Shown here: positions 6,275 to 7,155 of the stretch, piece by piece
Layout of the letters: every line of letters begins with the position of its first letter
How positions within the stretch are numbered: the stretch's first letter is position 1
Source of the DNA: Deltaproteobacteria bacterium
GTDB taxonomy: Bacteria; Bdellovibrionota; FAC87; UBA2466
Assembly (NCBI GenBank): GCA_013205415.1
Contig: JABMMY010000304.1
Location: forward strand, 1 to 7,155
Reading direction: 5' to 3'
DNA: 7,155 nt
Notes under the pieces: model-generated
Databases searched by the model: none
Told to the model about the DNA's origin: nothing
Seen by the model: the letters and a program-made list of their open reading frames with translations, nothing else
Translations under genes and position numbers: made by a program

Positions 6275-6302
6275 ACAAAGATTAATATTTAAATCCCGTA
6301 AT

Positions 6303-6995
6303 TTAATACTTAACGTAAATATCAACTGGGCAATAATCTGAAATCAAACCTAAGATATGACGAATCCCTAAGCTTACTGAAATAGAGTTAAGCATCGCTC
6401 CCGCTCCTCCATTCACTGAGTATTCATAGACCATCGTAGAGGCACCCGACTTTTTACTGCCTACTAATTTCGTGGGCAATAGAGTCATATTCGAAACTGG
6501 AACGACCCCAGCCTGCCCCATAATGCAATGGTCATTCATTGCTACTAAAAATCTGGTGATCGATGGTGTTCCATTAGAAATCAAAAGACGCTCACTCGAG
6601 CCCTCTTTCACCTGAATTTGACCCGCAAAGGTAAAGCCTGTGAAAGGGGTCATATTATTGTCATCGAATAAAATATAGCTTAATCCATTATTAGCTGAAT
6701 AAGCATCCCCAGCGCCGATCATTTTTCTCCAGACAAAATGAGAGGTTTCGTAATTCATTACCACTACCACCAACTCTCCTCTAGGTCCGACTAGGGTTCC
6801 CATCACTCCTGTTTCAGCCCCATACTTAGTAAGAAAAGCCTCATTAGCTAACCCTACATTGGACTTTGAATCTGCCATAAAAAAGGGGGTAGTTCCATTC
6901 CAATTAGTAAAAGAAAAAGGATGAGACCCTCCAAGGGCCATTGCCCCAATTGAAAAACTAAATAACGTGACCAAGTTGAATAACAAAGATTTCAT
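6303..6995 (-). CDS. Secreted protein of unknown function
   Basis: The 230-residue product has a clear signal peptide: Lys2, a hydrophobic core over residues 4-17, and the cleavage motif A18-M19-A20 before LGG. The mature ~210 residues have no further membrane segment and look mostly beta, rich in Gly, Asn, Ser and Thr, for example GELVVVVMNYE (73-83) and STMVYEYSVNGGAG (186-199). Only two cysteines are present, Cys147 and Cys222, which could form a disulfide in the periplasm or outside. I do not recognise a family or catalytic motif. The ATG start is well supported by GGAG at 7003-7006 with a 7-nt spacer. The gene forms its own unit, with a promoter-like pair upstream and a strong terminator downstream. 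It could be a surface or periplasmic structural or binding protein, but nothing in the sequence proves this. Confidence 0.85.
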   Translation of the reverse strand: MKSLLFNLVTLFSFSIGAMALGGSHPFSFTNWNGTTPFFMADSKSNVGLANEAFLTKYGAETGVMGTLVGPRGELVVVVMNYETSHFVWRKMIGAGDAYSANNGLSYILFDDNNMTPFTGFTFAGQIQVKEGSSERLLISNGTPSITRFLVAMNDHCIMGQAGVVPVSNMTLLPTKLVGSKKSGASTMVYEYSVNGGAGAMLNSISVSLGIRHILGLISDYCPVDIYVKY

Positions 6996-7058
6996 AGTTT
7001 ATCTCCAAATTTTTTATAGAATCAGAAAAATGAGTACCTTACCCGTTTTTATTCTTTA

Positions 7059-7087
7059 TTTTTAAGGTTTACGCCCTGGCTTGGCAA
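7059..7087 (-). promoter_or_regulatory. Possible sigma-70 promoter for the secreted-protein gene
   Basis: On the minus strand TTGCCA (7087-7082) and TAAAAA (7064-7059) are separated by 17 nt, with very AT-rich sequence upstream that could act as an UP element. Transcription would begin near 7052, leaving a leader of about 57 nt. The -10 matches the consensus at only four of six positions, so this is tentative. Confidence 0.4.
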
Positions 7088-7137
7088 TATATTTATGGTG
7101 AGCGAGATTATCACAGGTAATCTTATTTTAATTTTAA

Positions 7138-7155
7138 CTTAAACTTAAACTTAAA
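7138..7155. repeat. Hexamer tandem repeat at the right edge
   Basis: Three perfect copies of CTTAAA run to the last base of the window, preceded by a partial copy, and the array may continue beyond the edge. It lies about 140-160 bases upstream of the secreted-protein start. Confidence 0.75.

Overview
The window looks like a piece of chromosome from a low-to-moderate GC, AT-rich Gram-negative bacterium. The evidence is a tandem-S49 SppA peptidase with an exported beta-rich N-terminal domain, a lipobox lipoprotein, a second exported protein, several Shine-Dalgarno starts, and a tRNA with an encoded CCA end. The style of the proteins and the base composition would suit a predatory or environmental Bdellovibrionota-like lineage. 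That is only an impression and no marker gene here settles it. I see no integrase, transposase, phage gene, CRISPR array or plasmid gene.

Layout, left to right. (1) 1-3082, plus strand: a two-gene unit. The 3' part of a GH18-like TIM-barrel protein runs in from beyond the left edge and overlaps by 26 nt the start of an 801-aa SppA-type peptidase. That peptidase carries a signal peptide and an extra ~250-residue beta-rich, outer-membrane-barrel-like domain in place of the usual inner-membrane anchor. (2) 3089-4308, minus strand: a small lipoprotein with a cupredoxin-like C-terminal domain, then a short membrane-anchored protein of unknown function. (3) 4568-4643, plus strand: tRNA-Ala (anticodon GGC). 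(4) 4795-5529, plus strand: a GT2 glycosyltransferase. It faces a zinc-ribbon plus SAM methyltransferase gene on the minus strand (5561-6196). (5) 6303-6995, minus strand: a secreted protein of unknown function, with its own promoter-like sequence and a strong intrinsic terminator at 6234-6274.

How the genes may work together: most products are predicted to act in or on the cell envelope (exported peptidase, TIM-barrel hydrolase-like protein, lipoprotein, secreted protein, glycosyltransferase, methyltransferase). Only the first pair is clearly arranged for coupled expression. The glycosyltransferase and methyltransferase are of types common in surface-polysaccharide loci, but they are convergent and not in one operon. 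The observation most worth pursuing is the barrel-like domain fused to SppA, together with its coupling to the divergent GH18-like gene. I see no complete new defence or mobile system.
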